Source: Thiohalorhabdus denitrificans
GTDB lineage: Bacteria; Pseudomonadota; Gammaproteobacteria; Thiohalorhabdales; Thiohalorhabdaceae
DNA: 64,000 bases
Reading direction: 5' to 3'
Assembly (NCBI RefSeq): GCF_001399755.1
Contig: NZ_LJCP01000006.1
Location: forward strand, 1 to 64,000
A program made the position numbers and the translations under genes. The notes below the pieces were generated by a model, which was not told the DNA's origin, did not search any database, and saw only the letters and a program-made list of their open reading frames with translations. How positions within the stretch are numbered: the stretch's first letter is position 1; each line of letters begins with the position of its first letter. Shown piece after piece: positions 9,637 to 18,412 of the stretch.

Positions 9637-10824
9637 ATGAGCACGCCCGCCCGCCTCGGCTTCCCCCTGCTTGTCCTGGCCCTGCTGGCCGTCGGCGCTG
9701 CCTGGTGGCTGGACCGACTTCCCTTCCAACAGGACTCCGACACTCCGCCGGACGAAAAGCCCGCGAACCGCATCGCCGTGGAGGCGGCTCCGGTCACCAC
9801 CGGCGCCATCACCGATGTGCGCGCCTTCACGGGCACCCTGGAGCCCGAGCAGGCCTTCACCCTGGCCCCCAAGACGGACGGGCAGCTGGAGCGCATCCAC
9901 GTGGACATCGGCGACCGCGTCGAGCGTGGTCAGGTGGTGGCGGAGCTGGACGACGACGAGGCGCGCCAGGACGTGGCCGAGGCGGAGGCGCTGGTCGCCG
10001 TGGGCCGGGCCGAGCTGAGCCAGGCCAAGGCGGATGCCCGCCTCGCCCGGCGCGAGCTGGAGCGCACCGAGCGCCTGGCGGAGCGCGACATGGCCTCGGC
10101 CTCCGCCCTCGACACCGCCGAGGCGGAGGCCGAGGCCAAGGAGGCGGCGGTGGCGGTGGCCGAGGCCCGGCTGAAGCAGCGGGAGGCCGCCCTAAGCCGC
10201 ACCCGGGTGCAGCTCGGCCACACCCGGATCCGCGCCCACTGGCCCGACGGCGACGCCACCCGGCTGGTGGGCGAGCGCATGGCCAACCCCGGCGACTCCA
10301 TCGGCGCCCATGAGCCCCTGCTCTCCGTGGTGCGCACCGCCCCCCTCACCGCCGTGATCCAGGTGCCCGAGCGCGACTACCCGCACCTGGCCAAGGGCCA
10401 ACCGGCTACCATCACCACCCGTGCGCTCCCCGGCCACCGCTTCGAGGCCACCATCGCCCGCATCGCCCCCCGGTTCGCCGAGGACAGTCGCCGGGCCCGG
10501 GTGGAGGTGCGCGCCCCCAACGAGGAGCGTGCGCTCAAGCCCGGCATGTTCGCCAACGTGGAGGTGGCCGTGGGCACCGCCGAGGACACCACCCTGGTCC
10601 CCACCGAGGCCCTGGTGCGCCGGGACGGGCAGCCCGGGGTCTACCGCATCCGCCGCAGCTCCCCGGCCAAGGTGGAATTCGTTCCGGTGACCACCGGCAT
10701 CCGCAACGGCGAACGGGTCCAGGTGGTTGCGCCTGAGGACCTCGACGGCCGGGTGGTCACCCTGGGCCAGCAGCTGCTGGAGGACGGCGCCCCGGTCACC
10801 GTCGCGGAGCTGCCCGAGCTTTGA
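9637..10824 (+). CDS. RND efflux periplasmic adaptor subunit
   Basis: The 395-residue membrane-fusion protein has an N-terminal hydrophobic anchor or signal (about residues 7-26). A lipoyl-like half motif (RIHVDIGDRVERGQVVAELDD) is followed by a long Ala/Glu-rich coiled-coil hairpin (about 105-190), a second lipoyl/beta-barrel part, and a membrane-proximal domain with PTEALVRRDGQPGVY. It would link an inner-membrane RND pump to an outer-membrane channel. No TolC-like gene is adjacent. The stop codon overlaps the pump gene's TTG start, so the two are translationally coupled. Confidence 0.93.
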   Translation: MSTPARLGFPLLVLALLAVGAAWWLDRLPFQQDSDTPPDEKPANRIAVEAAPVTTGAITDVRAFTGTLEPEQAFTLAPKTDGQLERIHVDIGDRVERGQVVAELDDDEARQDVAEAEALVAVGRAELSQAKADARLARRELERTERLAERDMASASALDTAEAEAEAKEAAVAVAEARLKQREAALSRTRVQLGHTRIRAHWPDGDATRLVGERMANPGDSIGAHEPLLSVVRTAPLTAVIQVPERDYPHLAKGQPATITTRALPGHRFEATIARIAPRFAEDSRRARVEVRAPNEERALKPGMFANVEVAVGTAEDTTLVPTEALVRRDGQPGVYRIRRSSPAKVEFVPVTTGIRNGERVQVVAPEDLDGRVVTLGQQLLEDGAPVTVAELPEL

Positions 10825-13800
10825 GCCTGCCCGCCTTCAGCGTCCGCCGTCCGGTGTTCACCGTCATGGTGACCCTGATCGCCGTGCTGCTCGGCGCCGT
10901 GTCGCTCTCGCGGCTGTCGGTGGACCTCATGCCGGACGTCGAGTACCCCTTCCTCACCGTGGCGGTGAACTACCCCAACGCCAGCCCCGAGGCCATGGAG
11001 GAGCTGGTGGCCCGGCCCATCGAGCGGGCGGTGGCCACGGTGCCAGGCCTGGAGGAGATCACCTCCGGATCGGCGGAAGGGGTCACCAACGTCCAGCTGC
11101 GTTTCGACTGGGGCACCGACCTCGCCGTGGCCGCCAACGACGTGCGCGACGCCCTGGACAAGGAGTTCGAGGACCCGCCGGAGGGGGCGGACCGTCCCCA
11201 GATCCGCAAGTTCGACACCGCCAACATGCCGATCATGCTCATCGGCCTGTCCACCGGCATGGACCCGGTGGCCCTGCGCCGGCTCATCGACGACCGGCTT
11301 ACCCCCGCCATCCAGCAGATCCCCGGGGTGGCCCACGTGGATCCCTGGGGGGAGCCGCAGCGCGAGGTGCAGGTGCGCCTGCTGCCCGAGCGCCTCCAGG
11401 CCCTCGACCTGTCGCCGGGCGAGGTGGCCACGGCCATCGAGGAGGCCAACCTCAACCGCCCCGGCGGCAGCATAAAGCGGGGCCACACCGACTACACGGT
11501 GCGGGTCCCGGGGCGGTTCCGGAGCCTCGACCAGATGCGGGAGACGGTGATCGCCCGGCGCGGCGACGCCCTCATCGAGCTCGGCCAGATCGCCGAGATC
11601 CGCAACACCCAGCAGGAGCCCACCCGCCTGGTGCGCATCGACGGCGAGCCGGGGGTGCGCCTGGCGGTCCGCAAGCAGTCCGGGGCCAACACCGTGGAGG
11701 TGGCCGAGCGCCTGCACCGCGAGATCGAGCGCCTGCGCGGACGCCACCCGCAGATCCGGCTCACCCCGTTGTTCGACCAGTCCGAGTACATCCAGCGCTC
11801 CATCACCAACGCCACCCGCTCCATGCTCCTCGGCGCCCTGCTGGCGGTGGCGGTGCTGCTGGTGTTCCTGCGCAGCCTGCGGGCCACGGCGGTGGTGGCC
11901 ACCGCCATCCCGGTGGCGGTGATCACCACCTTCGGTTTGGTCTACTTCGCCGGCTTCACCCTGAACCTCATGACCATCGGCGGCCTGGCCCTAGGGGTGG
12001 GGCTGATGGTGGACAGCGCCATCGTGGTGCTGGAGAACATGGTACGGCGCCGGGAGAGCGAGGGCCTGGCCCCAGCGGAGGCGGCGGTACGGGGCACCGG
12101 CGAGGTGGCCGCGCCGGTGGTGGCGGGTACGCTCACCACCCTGGCCATCTTCCTGCCCATGCTGTTCGCCGAGGAGCTGACCGGCCAGCTGTTCCGACAG
12201 CTCGCCTGGGTGGTGGCCTTCGCCCTGCTGGCCGCCCTGCTCGCGGCGCTGACCCTGGTGCCCATGCTCGGGGGCCGGATGCTGGGGGCGGGGGCGCACC
12301 CGGCCCCCGTCCCCCTGCGCCGGCTGGGGGACGGCATCGGCCGGACCCTGAAGCGGCTGGAGAGCCGCTACCAGGCCCTCCTGGACCGGACCCTGCGCCG
12401 CCCCTGGACGGTGGTGGGCCTGGCCCTGGCCGCCCTCGGCGCCGCCGCGGCCGCCCTGCCCCAGATCGGCACCGAATTCATGCCGCGGACCGACGAGTCC
12501 GAGGTGCAGATCAACCTGGAGATGCCGCCGGGCACCCGACTGGAGACCGTGGACCGCGCCACCCGCACCGCCGAGCGGGTAGCCGCGGCGGAGGTGCCTG
12601 AGGCGGAGGTGACCGTCACCAGCGTGGGCACCAGCGGCTACCGGCCCAGCGAGTCGGCCACCGGCTACGTGCGCGTGGGCCTGCCGCCGCGGGGCGAGCG
12701 GGAGCGCTCCAGCGCCGAGGTGGCCGAGGCCCTGCGCGAGGCCCTGGGGGCGGTGCCCGGCGCCGAGGTTCGGGTGCACACCCGCCGGCCCTTCTTCATG
12801 CGCATCCTCTCCGGCCAGGAGGAGGCCCTGGCGGTGGAGGTGCGCGGCTTCGAGCTGGACACCCTGCAGGCCTTGGCCCGGGAGGTGGAACGGCGCATCG
12901 CCGACATCGACGGCCTGACGCGGACCCGACTTTCGCGCAAGGGCGGCGCCCCGCAGGAGCTGATCCAGGTGGACCGCCAGCGGGCCGCCGACCGGGGCGT
13001 GGCCATCGCCGACATCACCGGGATCGTGGAGACGGCGGTGGGGGGCCGGGTGGCGTCGCGCTACCTGGACGCCGGGGACGAGGTGGACATCCGCGTCCAG
13101 TTCCGGGACAACCAGGTCCTGCCCCGCGAGGACTTGCTCGATCTGCGGGTTCCCGCCGACGGCGACCGCCTGGTGCGGCTGGGCAGCGTGGCAAGCCTGG
13201 AGGTTGGCGAGGGGCCCACGGTCATCGACCGCAAGGACCAGACCCGGATCGTCAGCGTCGAAGCCAACCTGGCCGGCCGAGACATGGGCTCGGTGGTGGC
13301 CGACGTGCGCGCCGCCCAGGCGGACCTGCCCGTCCCCGACAACTACGAGGTGCTCATCGGCGGCGACTGGGAGGAGCAGCAGGAGGCCTTCTCCAGCCTG
13401 TTCCTCGGCATCGCCCTGGCCCTGGTCCTGGTCTACATGGTCATGGCCAGCCTCTACGAGTCCCTGCGCGATCCCCTCATCGTCATGGGCTCGGTGCCCC
13501 TGGCCGGCATCGGCGTGGTGGCCATGCTCCTGGCCACCGGCACCACCCTCAACAGCCAGTCCCTGCTCGGGTGCGTGATCCTGGTGGGCATCGTGGTGAA
13601 CAACGCCATCCTGCTGGTGGACCAGGCCAACCGCCTGCGGGCCGAGGGACGGGGGCTCCACGCCGCCCTCCGGGAGGCGGGCCGGCGCCGACTGCGGCCC
13701 ATCCTCATGACCGCCACCACCACCATGCTGGCCCTGGTGCCGCTGGCCCTCGGCCTCGGCGAGGGCGGCGAGACCCAGGCGCCCATGGCCCGCGCAGTGA

Positions 13801-13892
13801 TCGGCGGGCTATTCGTCTCCACCGCCATCACGCTGGTGCTCATCCCGGCGGTGTACGCCCTCGTCCACCGCCGCCGCGTCGCCACCGCCTGA
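10821..13892 (+). CDS. RND efflux pump, inner-membrane permease
   Basis: At 1023 residues this is a full-length AcrB/MdtB-like transporter. It has the N-terminal FSVRRPVFTVM helix, two large periplasmic porter regions, and TM4 with GLALGVGLMVDSAIVVLENM. Asp398 aligns with one of AcrB's proton-relay aspartates and the second is Ser. The second transmembrane block contains GIVVNNAILLVDQANRLR. Proton-driven export of hydrophobic compounds is expected, but the substrate is unknown. The start is TTG, overlapping the adaptor stop by four bases (TTGA); no ATG or GTG is available before the conserved N-terminus. Confidence 0.95.
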   Translation: MSLPAFSVRRPVFTVMVTLIAVLLGAVSLSRLSVDLMPDVEYPFLTVAVNYPNASPEAMEELVARPIERAVATVPGLEEITSGSAEGVTNVQLRFDWGTDLAVAANDVRDALDKEFEDPPEGADRPQIRKFDTANMPIMLIGLSTGMDPVALRRLIDDRLTPAIQQIPGVAHVDPWGEPQREVQVRLLPERLQALDLSPGEVATAIEEANLNRPGGSIKRGHTDYTVRVPGRFRSLDQMRETVIARRGDALIELGQIAEIRNTQQEPTRLVRIDGEPGVRLAVRKQSGANTVEVAERLHREIERLRGRHPQIRLTPLFDQSEYIQRSITNATRSMLLGALLAVAVLLVFLRSLRATAVVATAIPVAVITTFGLVYFAGFTLNLMTIGGLALGVGLMVDSAIVVLENMVRRRESEGLAPAEAAVRGTGEVAAPVVAGTLTTLAIFLPMLFAEELTGQLFRQLAWVVAFALLAALLAALTLVPMLGGRMLGAGAHPAPVPLRRLGDGIGRTLKRLESRYQALLDRTLRRPWTVVGLALAALGAAAAALPQIGTEFMPRTDESEVQINLEMPPGTRLETVDRATRTAERVAAAEVPEAEVTVTSVGTSGYRPSESATGYVRVGLPPRGERERSSAEVAEALREALGAVPGAEVRVHTRRPFFMRILSGQEEALAVEVRGFELDTLQALAREVERRIADIDGLTRTRLSRKGGAPQELIQVDRQRAADRGVAIADITGIVETAVGGRVASRYLDAGDEVDIRVQFRDNQVLPREDLLDLRVPADGDRLVRLGSVASLEVGEGPTVIDRKDQTRIVSVEANLAGRDMGSVVADVRAAQADLPVPDNYEVLIGGDWEEQQEAFSSLFLGIALALVLVYMVMASLYESLRDPLIVMGSVPLAGIGVVAMLLATGTTLNSQSLLGCVILVGIVVNNAILLVDQANRLRAEGRGLHAALREAGRRRLRPILMTATTTMLALVPLALGLGEGGETQAPMARAVIGGLFVSTAITLVLIPAVYALVHRRRVATA

Positions 13893-13951
13893 GCCCCGGG
13901 ACCTCCTCGGGCTCGGCCCCCTGCCCCCGAGCCTCCGGGCCTTCCCCCCGC

Positions 13952-13978
13952 TTGCAATTCATTTCCTCAGCATATAAA
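13952..13978 (+). promoter_or_regulatory. Possible promoter of the nfeD-SPFH pair
   Basis: TTGCAA and TATAAA are spaced by 15 bases in an A+T-rich patch about 70 bases before the NfeD gene. The short spacer makes this tentative. Confidence 0.35.
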
Positions 13979-14049
13979 AGGGCTTAGCCGGTTCCGGGCG
14001 CGACCCGGGCCGTGCCCTTCGCGACATACACCAACCGGGGAGGAAGCGC

Positions 14050-14499
14050 GTGGAGCTCCTGGGACTGCCCGCCTGGCTGTGGTGGCTCGCCGCCGCCGTG
14101 GCCCTCGTCCTCATCGACCTGAGCCTGCTGGGAACCCAGTTCATCCTGGTGGCCACCGGCCTGGCGGCGGTGCTGGCCGCGGTGGCGGCAGCCCTCGGCA
14201 CGGGGGTCACGGCCCAGGTTTGGACCTTCCTGCTCGCCACCCTGGTGCTCGTGCCCCTCATGGTCCGCCTGTTCCGCAAGGAGATGGCCAGCCGGGGCGC
14301 CGGCCCGCGGGAGCCGGGCTGGGAGCAGGGGGCGCGGGTCACCGTGGTGGCCCAGGGCGACCGCCTGGTGGCCAAGCTCAAGAGCGACCACTACCCGGTG
14401 GTCCTGGACGACGGCAGCGAGCCTCGGGAGGGGGAGACCCTGATCGTGGAGCGCATGGACGGCATCACCCTCGTCACCCACCGCCCGGAAGAAGACTAG
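14050..14499 (+). CDS. NfeD-like membrane protein
   Basis: The 149-residue product has two or three N-terminal transmembrane segments (about residues 8-75). A soluble C-terminal OB-fold-like part includes VTVVAQGDRLVAKLKSDHYPVVLDDGSEPREGETLIVERMDG. This is the short NfeD form without the ClpP-like protease. NfeD proteins are encoded next to SPFH proteins and are thought to help organise membrane microdomains, exactly as here. The start is GTG, preceded by GGGGAGGAAG. Confidence 0.9.
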   Translation: MELLGLPAWLWWLAAAVALVLIDLSLLGTQFILVATGLAAVLAAVAAALGTGVTAQVWTFLLATLVLVPLMVRLFRKEMASRGAGPREPGWEQGARVTVVAQGDRLVAKLKSDHYPVVLDDGSEPREGETLIVERMDGITLVTHRPEED

Positions 14500-14534
14500 A
14501 ACCGCGGCCCCCGGGCCGCAAAAGGGGAATCCGC

Positions 14535-15485
14535 ATGATCGACATCAGCATCGGCCTGATCGCCGCCCTCGTCATCGGCGTCGGCCTCATCGCCTTCATC
14601 GCCAAGGGCCTTTTCATCGTCCAGCAGAGCGAGGCGGTGGTGGTGGAACGCCTGGGCAGCTTCAGCCGCACCCTCGGCCCGGGCATCAACTTCCTGATCC
14701 CGGTGCTGGAGCGGGCCCGGCCCATCAAGATCCGCCGCTACGAGAGCACCGGCATCGGCTCCAAGGCCCTCGCCGAGCGGGTGGTGGAGGAGACCAAGAT
14801 CGACACCCGCGAGACGGTGCTCAACTTCCCCGCCCAGCCGGTGGTGACCAACGACAACGTCTCCATCCAGATCGACGGCGCCCTCTACTTCCAGATCCAG
14901 TCGCCCAAGGACGCCGTCTACGAGGTGGAGAACCTGATCCAGGCCGTGGAGGTGCTGGCCAAGACCACCCTGCGCGCCGTGGTGGGCGCCCGCGAGCTGG
15001 ACACGCTGTTCTCCTCCCGCGACGAGATCAACAACGAGCTGCAGAAGGTGATGGACGACGCCGGCAACAAGTGGGGCGTGAAGGTGAACCGCGTGGAGAT
15101 CCAGGACATCACCCTCCCCGAGGAGGTGGAGAACGCTATGCGCCAGGTGATGACCGCCGAGCGCAAGCGCCGGGCCACCGTCACCGAGGCCAACGGCTAC
15201 AAAGAGGCGCAGATCAAGGAGGCCGAGGGCGACAAGGAAGCGGCCATCCAGCGCGCCGAGGGCGAGAAGGGGGCCATCGAGAAGGTGCTCTCCGCCGGCC
15301 AGCAGATGCAGAAGGACATCGACCCGCAGATGGTGATCAGCTACCTCATCGCCCAGCGCTACATGGAGAAGCTCCCGGAGATCGCCAAGGACGGCGAGCG
15401 GGTGCTGGTGCCCTATGAGGCTACCGGGTTACTGGGGAGTCTGGAGTCTATTCAGGGGTTGTTTCCCGGGAACGGGAAATTTTGA
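14535..15485 (+). CDS. SPFH/stomatin-type membrane protein (QmcA-like)
   Basis: The 316-residue product has one N-terminal transmembrane helix (about residues 5-28) and an SPFH/Band 7 domain (VQQSEAVVVERLGSFSRTLGPGINF to about residue 200). A coiled coil rich in Ala/Glu/Lys follows (about 205-260), with a C-terminal tail. It resembles QmcA and prokaryotic stomatins, which oligomerise in the inner membrane. It is paired with the NfeD gene 35 bases upstream. The last about 60 bases are less G+C-rich and lead directly into the A+T-rich insert. Confidence 0.93.
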   Translation: MIDISIGLIAALVIGVGLIAFIAKGLFIVQQSEAVVVERLGSFSRTLGPGINFLIPVLERARPIKIRRYESTGIGSKALAERVVEETKIDTRETVLNFPAQPVVTNDNVSIQIDGALYFQIQSPKDAVYEVENLIQAVEVLAKTTLRAVVGARELDTLFSSRDEINNELQKVMDDAGNKWGVKVNRVEIQDITLPEEVENAMRQVMTAERKRRATVTEANGYKEAQIKEAEGDKEAAIQRAEGEKGAIEKVLSAGQQMQKDIDPQMVISYLIAQRYMEKLPEIAKDGERVLVPYEATGLLGSLESIQGLFPGNGKF

Positions 15486-16413
15486 CGGAATGAAACCTTT
15501 CAAATAAAGAGACATTTTTGGCGTCCGCTTTCTAGATATTCTATCTTTAATAGCTTCTCAAACATAAAGCCAAAAGCCATGCACCTAGATTTTTCTTACA
15601 AATTCATACGAACAGCAAGAACAAGAGAGAGTGAATCTTATGTTATATGGAAATTTGACCCAAGCTACCAAGATAGCGTGCGGGCAGGACATATTGATTT
15701 ACACATAGAAGGTAAAATATACCACGGTAATATAATATTAGAGATAGAATTGGAAGAGGAAGAAGTTGGTATCCTTATCCACCAAATAGACAATACTTGC
15801 GTTGGTTGGGACAGGGATGACTTCATAGTTCAAGTATTTTCGGGAAAAGAAATTGGATACTACTCAGATTTCATAACGGAAGAGGAGCGGGGTGAGGAGT
15901 ATCCCTTACGCAAAGATATTAAACATATCAAAGAAAACATGGACACCTTTTTTGGGAAATTTCAATACACCCGCTCAAAAATTTCAGAGCATGCAGTTGA
16001 ATCATATTTCTCAGAACTAGGGTTTGAGGCAAAACGCGCCGACAAAGACTTAGATGCACTGAAAGTAGACGTAATAGCAGAATCAAAAGATGAAATAATC
16101 TATACCCAAGTAAAATTGGGGCAAATTTCAGAAAAGTCCATGAGGGAGGTAGCACAATCGATTTACAGCCTGCCTCATCCGGATAGTAAGAGGAAATCAG
16201 CCGCTTTTGTTGCTAAGCATTTCCCTTATAAATCAGAATTAATACGCGGCAAACTGGAGGAAAAATTTGGGATAAGGATTTTTTGCATAAGCCTCAATCA
16301 AATAATTATGGCAACCCCAGAATACAAGCAATCTTTATTTTAAACTTATTGACTTTAAAGGCCCATAGAAGCCATAAAATTTAAATAAAATCGAACACTT
16401 AAAAGTAAACACC
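15486..16413. other. A+T-rich foreign-looking insert
   Basis: From just after the SPFH stop codon to the oxyR start, composition switches abruptly from strongly G+C-rich to A+T-rich, including the third positions of the gene within. The insert holds a single complete gene. I found no transposase, integrase or flanking direct repeat, so the route of entry is not visible. The edges coincide almost exactly with the neighbouring coding ends. Confidence 0.85.
15579..16343 (+). CDS. Putative PD-(D/E)XK (Mrr-like) nuclease-fold protein, horizontally acquired
   Basis: The 254-residue product has an unrecognised beta-rich N-terminal half (about residues 1-125). Its C-terminal half looks like a Mrr/restriction-endonuclease-like core: a helix with Glu141 (EHAVESYFSELGFEAKRA), a strand with Asp164 (LKVDVIAE), then IIYTQVKLG with the Q177-x-K179 variant of the (D/E)xK pair. 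This E...D...QxK order fits nucleases of the Mrr branch. Codon use is A+T-rich, unlike every neighbour. No methylase or other defence gene is adjacent and no ribosome-binding site is obvious. Function as an orphan restriction or defence enzyme is inferred. Confidence 0.65.
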   Translation: MHLDFSYKFIRTARTRESESYVIWKFDPSYQDSVRAGHIDLHIEGKIYHGNIILEIELEEEEVGILIHQIDNTCVGWDRDDFIVQVFSGKEIGYYSDFITEEERGEEYPLRKDIKHIKENMDTFFGKFQYTRSKISEHAVESYFSELGFEAKRADKDLDALKVDVIAESKDEIIYTQVKLGQISEKSMREVAQSIYSLPHPDSKRKSAAFVAKHFPYKSELIRGKLEEKFGIRIFCISLNQIIMATPEYKQSLF

Positions 16414-17343
16414 ATGACCCTCTCCGAGCTCAAATACATCATCGCCCTGGCCCGCCACCGCCACTTCGGCCGGGCAGCGGAGGCCGCCTTCGTGGCCCAG
16501 CCCACGCTCTCCGTGGCGGTGAAGAAGCTGGAGGAGGAGCTGGGGGTGGCGCTGTTCGAGCGCGGTACCACGGCAGTGACGCCCACCCCGGTGGGCGAGC
16601 GGGTGGTGGAGCAGGCGCAGCGGGTGCTGGAGGGGGTGGAGGAGATCGGCGCGCTGGCCTCCGCGGCCCGGGATCCGCTGGGCGAGCCGCTGCGCCTGGG
16701 CGCCATCTTCACCGTGGGGCCCTATCTGCTGCCGCACCTGGTGCCCCGCCTCCACGAGGCGGCGCCCGGCATGCCGCTAGTGGTGGAAGAGGGCTACACC
16801 GCCGACCTCACCGAGCGTCTCAAGCGCGGCGAGCTGGACGTCATCCTCATCTCCCTGCCCTTCGAGGTGCCTGGACTGGTCACCCGGCCCCTCTATGACG
16901 AGCCCTTCACGGTGGTGCTGCCCGCCTCCCACCCCTGGAGCGGGCGTGAAAGCGTGGGCCGCGAGGAGCTGGGGACGGAGACGGTGCTGCTGCTCAACGA
17001 CGGCCACTGCTTCCGCGACCAGGTGCTCGCCCACTGCCCGGAATGCCGCCCCGAGAGCGGCCAGCCGGCGGGCATGGCCCGCACCGTGGAGAGCAGCTCC
17101 CTGGAGACCATCCGCTACATGGTGGCCTCCGGCCTGGGGGTGTCGGTGATGCCGTGCACCGCCGTGGGCGGCGAGCTGTTCAACCAGCGCCTGCTGGCGC
17201 AGCGCCGCTTTGCCGCCGAAGCTCCCAGCCGCCGCATCGCCCTGGCCTGGCGGGAGAGCTTTCCCCGGCCCGAGGCCGTGGAGGCGGTAGCGGCGGCGGT
17301 GCGCCAATGCCCGCTCACCTGCGCATCCTTCCCCGATAGCTGA
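16414..17343 (+). CDS. oxyR: Peroxide-sensing LysR-type regulator OxyR
   Basis: The 309-residue product has a LysR helix-turn-helix ([33 protein letters not shown]) and a C-terminal sensor domain. The redox segment [16 protein letters not shown] places cysteines at 199 and 208, the same numbers as the peroxide-sensing pair of E. coli OxyR. It should sense H2O2 by forming that disulfide and activate antioxidant genes. The peroxiredoxin-glutaredoxin gene directly downstream is the obvious target. Its own promoter region is the A+T-rich tail of the foreign insert (TTGACT at 16349). Confidence 0.95.
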   Translation: MTLSELKYIIALARHRHFGRAAEAAFVAQPTLSVAVKKLEEELGVALFERGTTAVTPTPVGERVVEQAQRVLEGVEEIGALASAARDPLGEPLRLGAIFTVGPYLLPHLVPRLHEAAPGMPLVVEEGYTADLTERLKRGELDVILISLPFEVPGLVTRPLYDEPFTVVLPASHPWSGRESVGREELGTETVLLLNDGHCFRDQVLAHCPECRPESGQPAGMARTVESSSLETIRYMVASGLGVSVMPCTAVGGELFNQRLLAQRRFAAEAPSRRIALAWRESFPRPEAVEAVAAAVRQCPLTCASFPDS

Positions 17344-17372
17344 ATCCTATCTCCTTCATCGCGCTAATTCAT
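17336..17372 (+). promoter_or_regulatory. Probable OxyR binding site
   Basis: ATAG-N7-CTAT-N7-ATCG-N7-TCAT follows the OxyR pattern of four tetranucleotides at 11-base steps. The first two are exact and the last two partial. The site overlaps the oxyR stop codon and lies about 115-150 bases before the peroxiredoxin-glutaredoxin start. Confidence 0.55.
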
Positions 17373-17485
17373 TTAACCTATTTCTTGCCGCCGCCTATTC
17401 TTTCCCTCGTAGCCGGGCGATGGCCGGAACGGCTTCACGGACCCTGCGATCGAAACTTAATCAGCCCATGAACGAGGGATGGATC

Positions 17486-18229
17486 ATGACCGACAAGCGC
17501 GAAGGACAGCGAGTACCCGAGGTCACCTTCAGGACCCGGCAGAACAATGAATGGGCGGAGGTCTCCTCCAAGGACGTCTTCGCCGGCAAGACGGCGGTGG
17601 TGTTCGCCCTGCCGGGGGCGTTCACGCCCACCTGCTCGGCCTCCCACGTGCCGCGCTTTAACGAGCTGGCCCCGGTGTTCCGGGAGAACAGCGTGGACGA
17701 CATCGTCTGCATCTCGGTGAACGACGCCTTCGTCATGAACGCTTGGCAGGCAGACCAGGGCGCCTGGGACATCACCTTCCTGCCCGACGGCAACGGCGAG
17801 TTCACCGAGGGCATGGGCATGCTGGTGGACAAGGGCGATCTCGGCTTCGGCAAGCGCTCCTGGCGCTACGCCATGGTGGTCCGTGACGGGGTGGTCGAGA
17901 AGATGTTCGTGGAACCGGACGTGCCCGGGGACCCCTACGAGGTCTCCGACGCTGACACGGTGCTCGGCTACCTGAACCCGGAGGCGAAGCAGCCCGAGAA
18001 GGTGAGCCTGTTCACCAAGCCCGGCTGCCCCTACTGCGCCCGGGCCAAGAAGGCCCTGGAGGACCACGGGGTGGCCTACGAGGAGCTCGAGGTGGACCAG
18101 GGGGTTTCCATGGCCACGGTGCGCGCCGTCAGCGGCGTGGATACGGTGCCGCAGGCCTTCGTCAACGGCGAGCGCATCGGCGGCTCGGAAGCCATTGCCG
18201 CCTGGGCGGAGAAGCGCCGGGCCGCCTGA
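17486..18229 (+). CDS. Hybrid peroxiredoxin-glutaredoxin (Prx5-Grx)
   Basis: The 247-residue fusion has a peroxiredoxin-5 domain (about residues 1-165) with peroxidatic PGAFTPTC (Cys50). A C-terminal glutaredoxin domain carries CPYC (181-184) and [19 protein letters not shown]. Such hybrids reduce peroxides with glutathione, the glutaredoxin part recycling the peroxiredoxin thiol. It is immediately downstream of oxyR with a putative OxyR site between them. The ATG at 17486 is preferred for its GAGGGA site and because the Prx domain begins there; an in-frame ATG at 17468 is possible. Confidence 0.95.
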   Translation: MTDKREGQRVPEVTFRTRQNNEWAEVSSKDVFAGKTAVVFALPGAFTPTCSASHVPRFNELAPVFRENSVDDIVCISVNDAFVMNAWQADQGAWDITFLPDGNGEFTEGMGMLVDKGDLGFGKRSWRYAMVVRDGVVEKMFVEPDVPGDPYEVSDADTVLGYLNPEAKQPEKVSLFTKPGCPYCARAKKALEDHGVAYEELEVDQGVSMATVRAVSGVDTVPQAFVNGERIGGSEAIAAWAEKRRAA

Positions 18230-18412
18230 GCATCAGCCTTTCCGGATCGGCCACGCACTCTGGTCCGAAATGGAAGGCTTGTGCCGGGGAGGGAAAAGCC
18301 CGATGCCGTTCCTCGGGTACGGGGGTTCAGGCTAGAGTGAAAGTGCCTGGGTATTTCGCCCGGTTTTCCACGGTTCCGCCCGGGATCCCGGCCCCATTCC
18401 GGGAGGCCTGCA

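Noticed and set aside
15486-16413. Transposon or integron carrying the A+T-rich gene
   Set aside because: No transposase, integrase, terminal inverted repeat or target duplication could be found at the edges.
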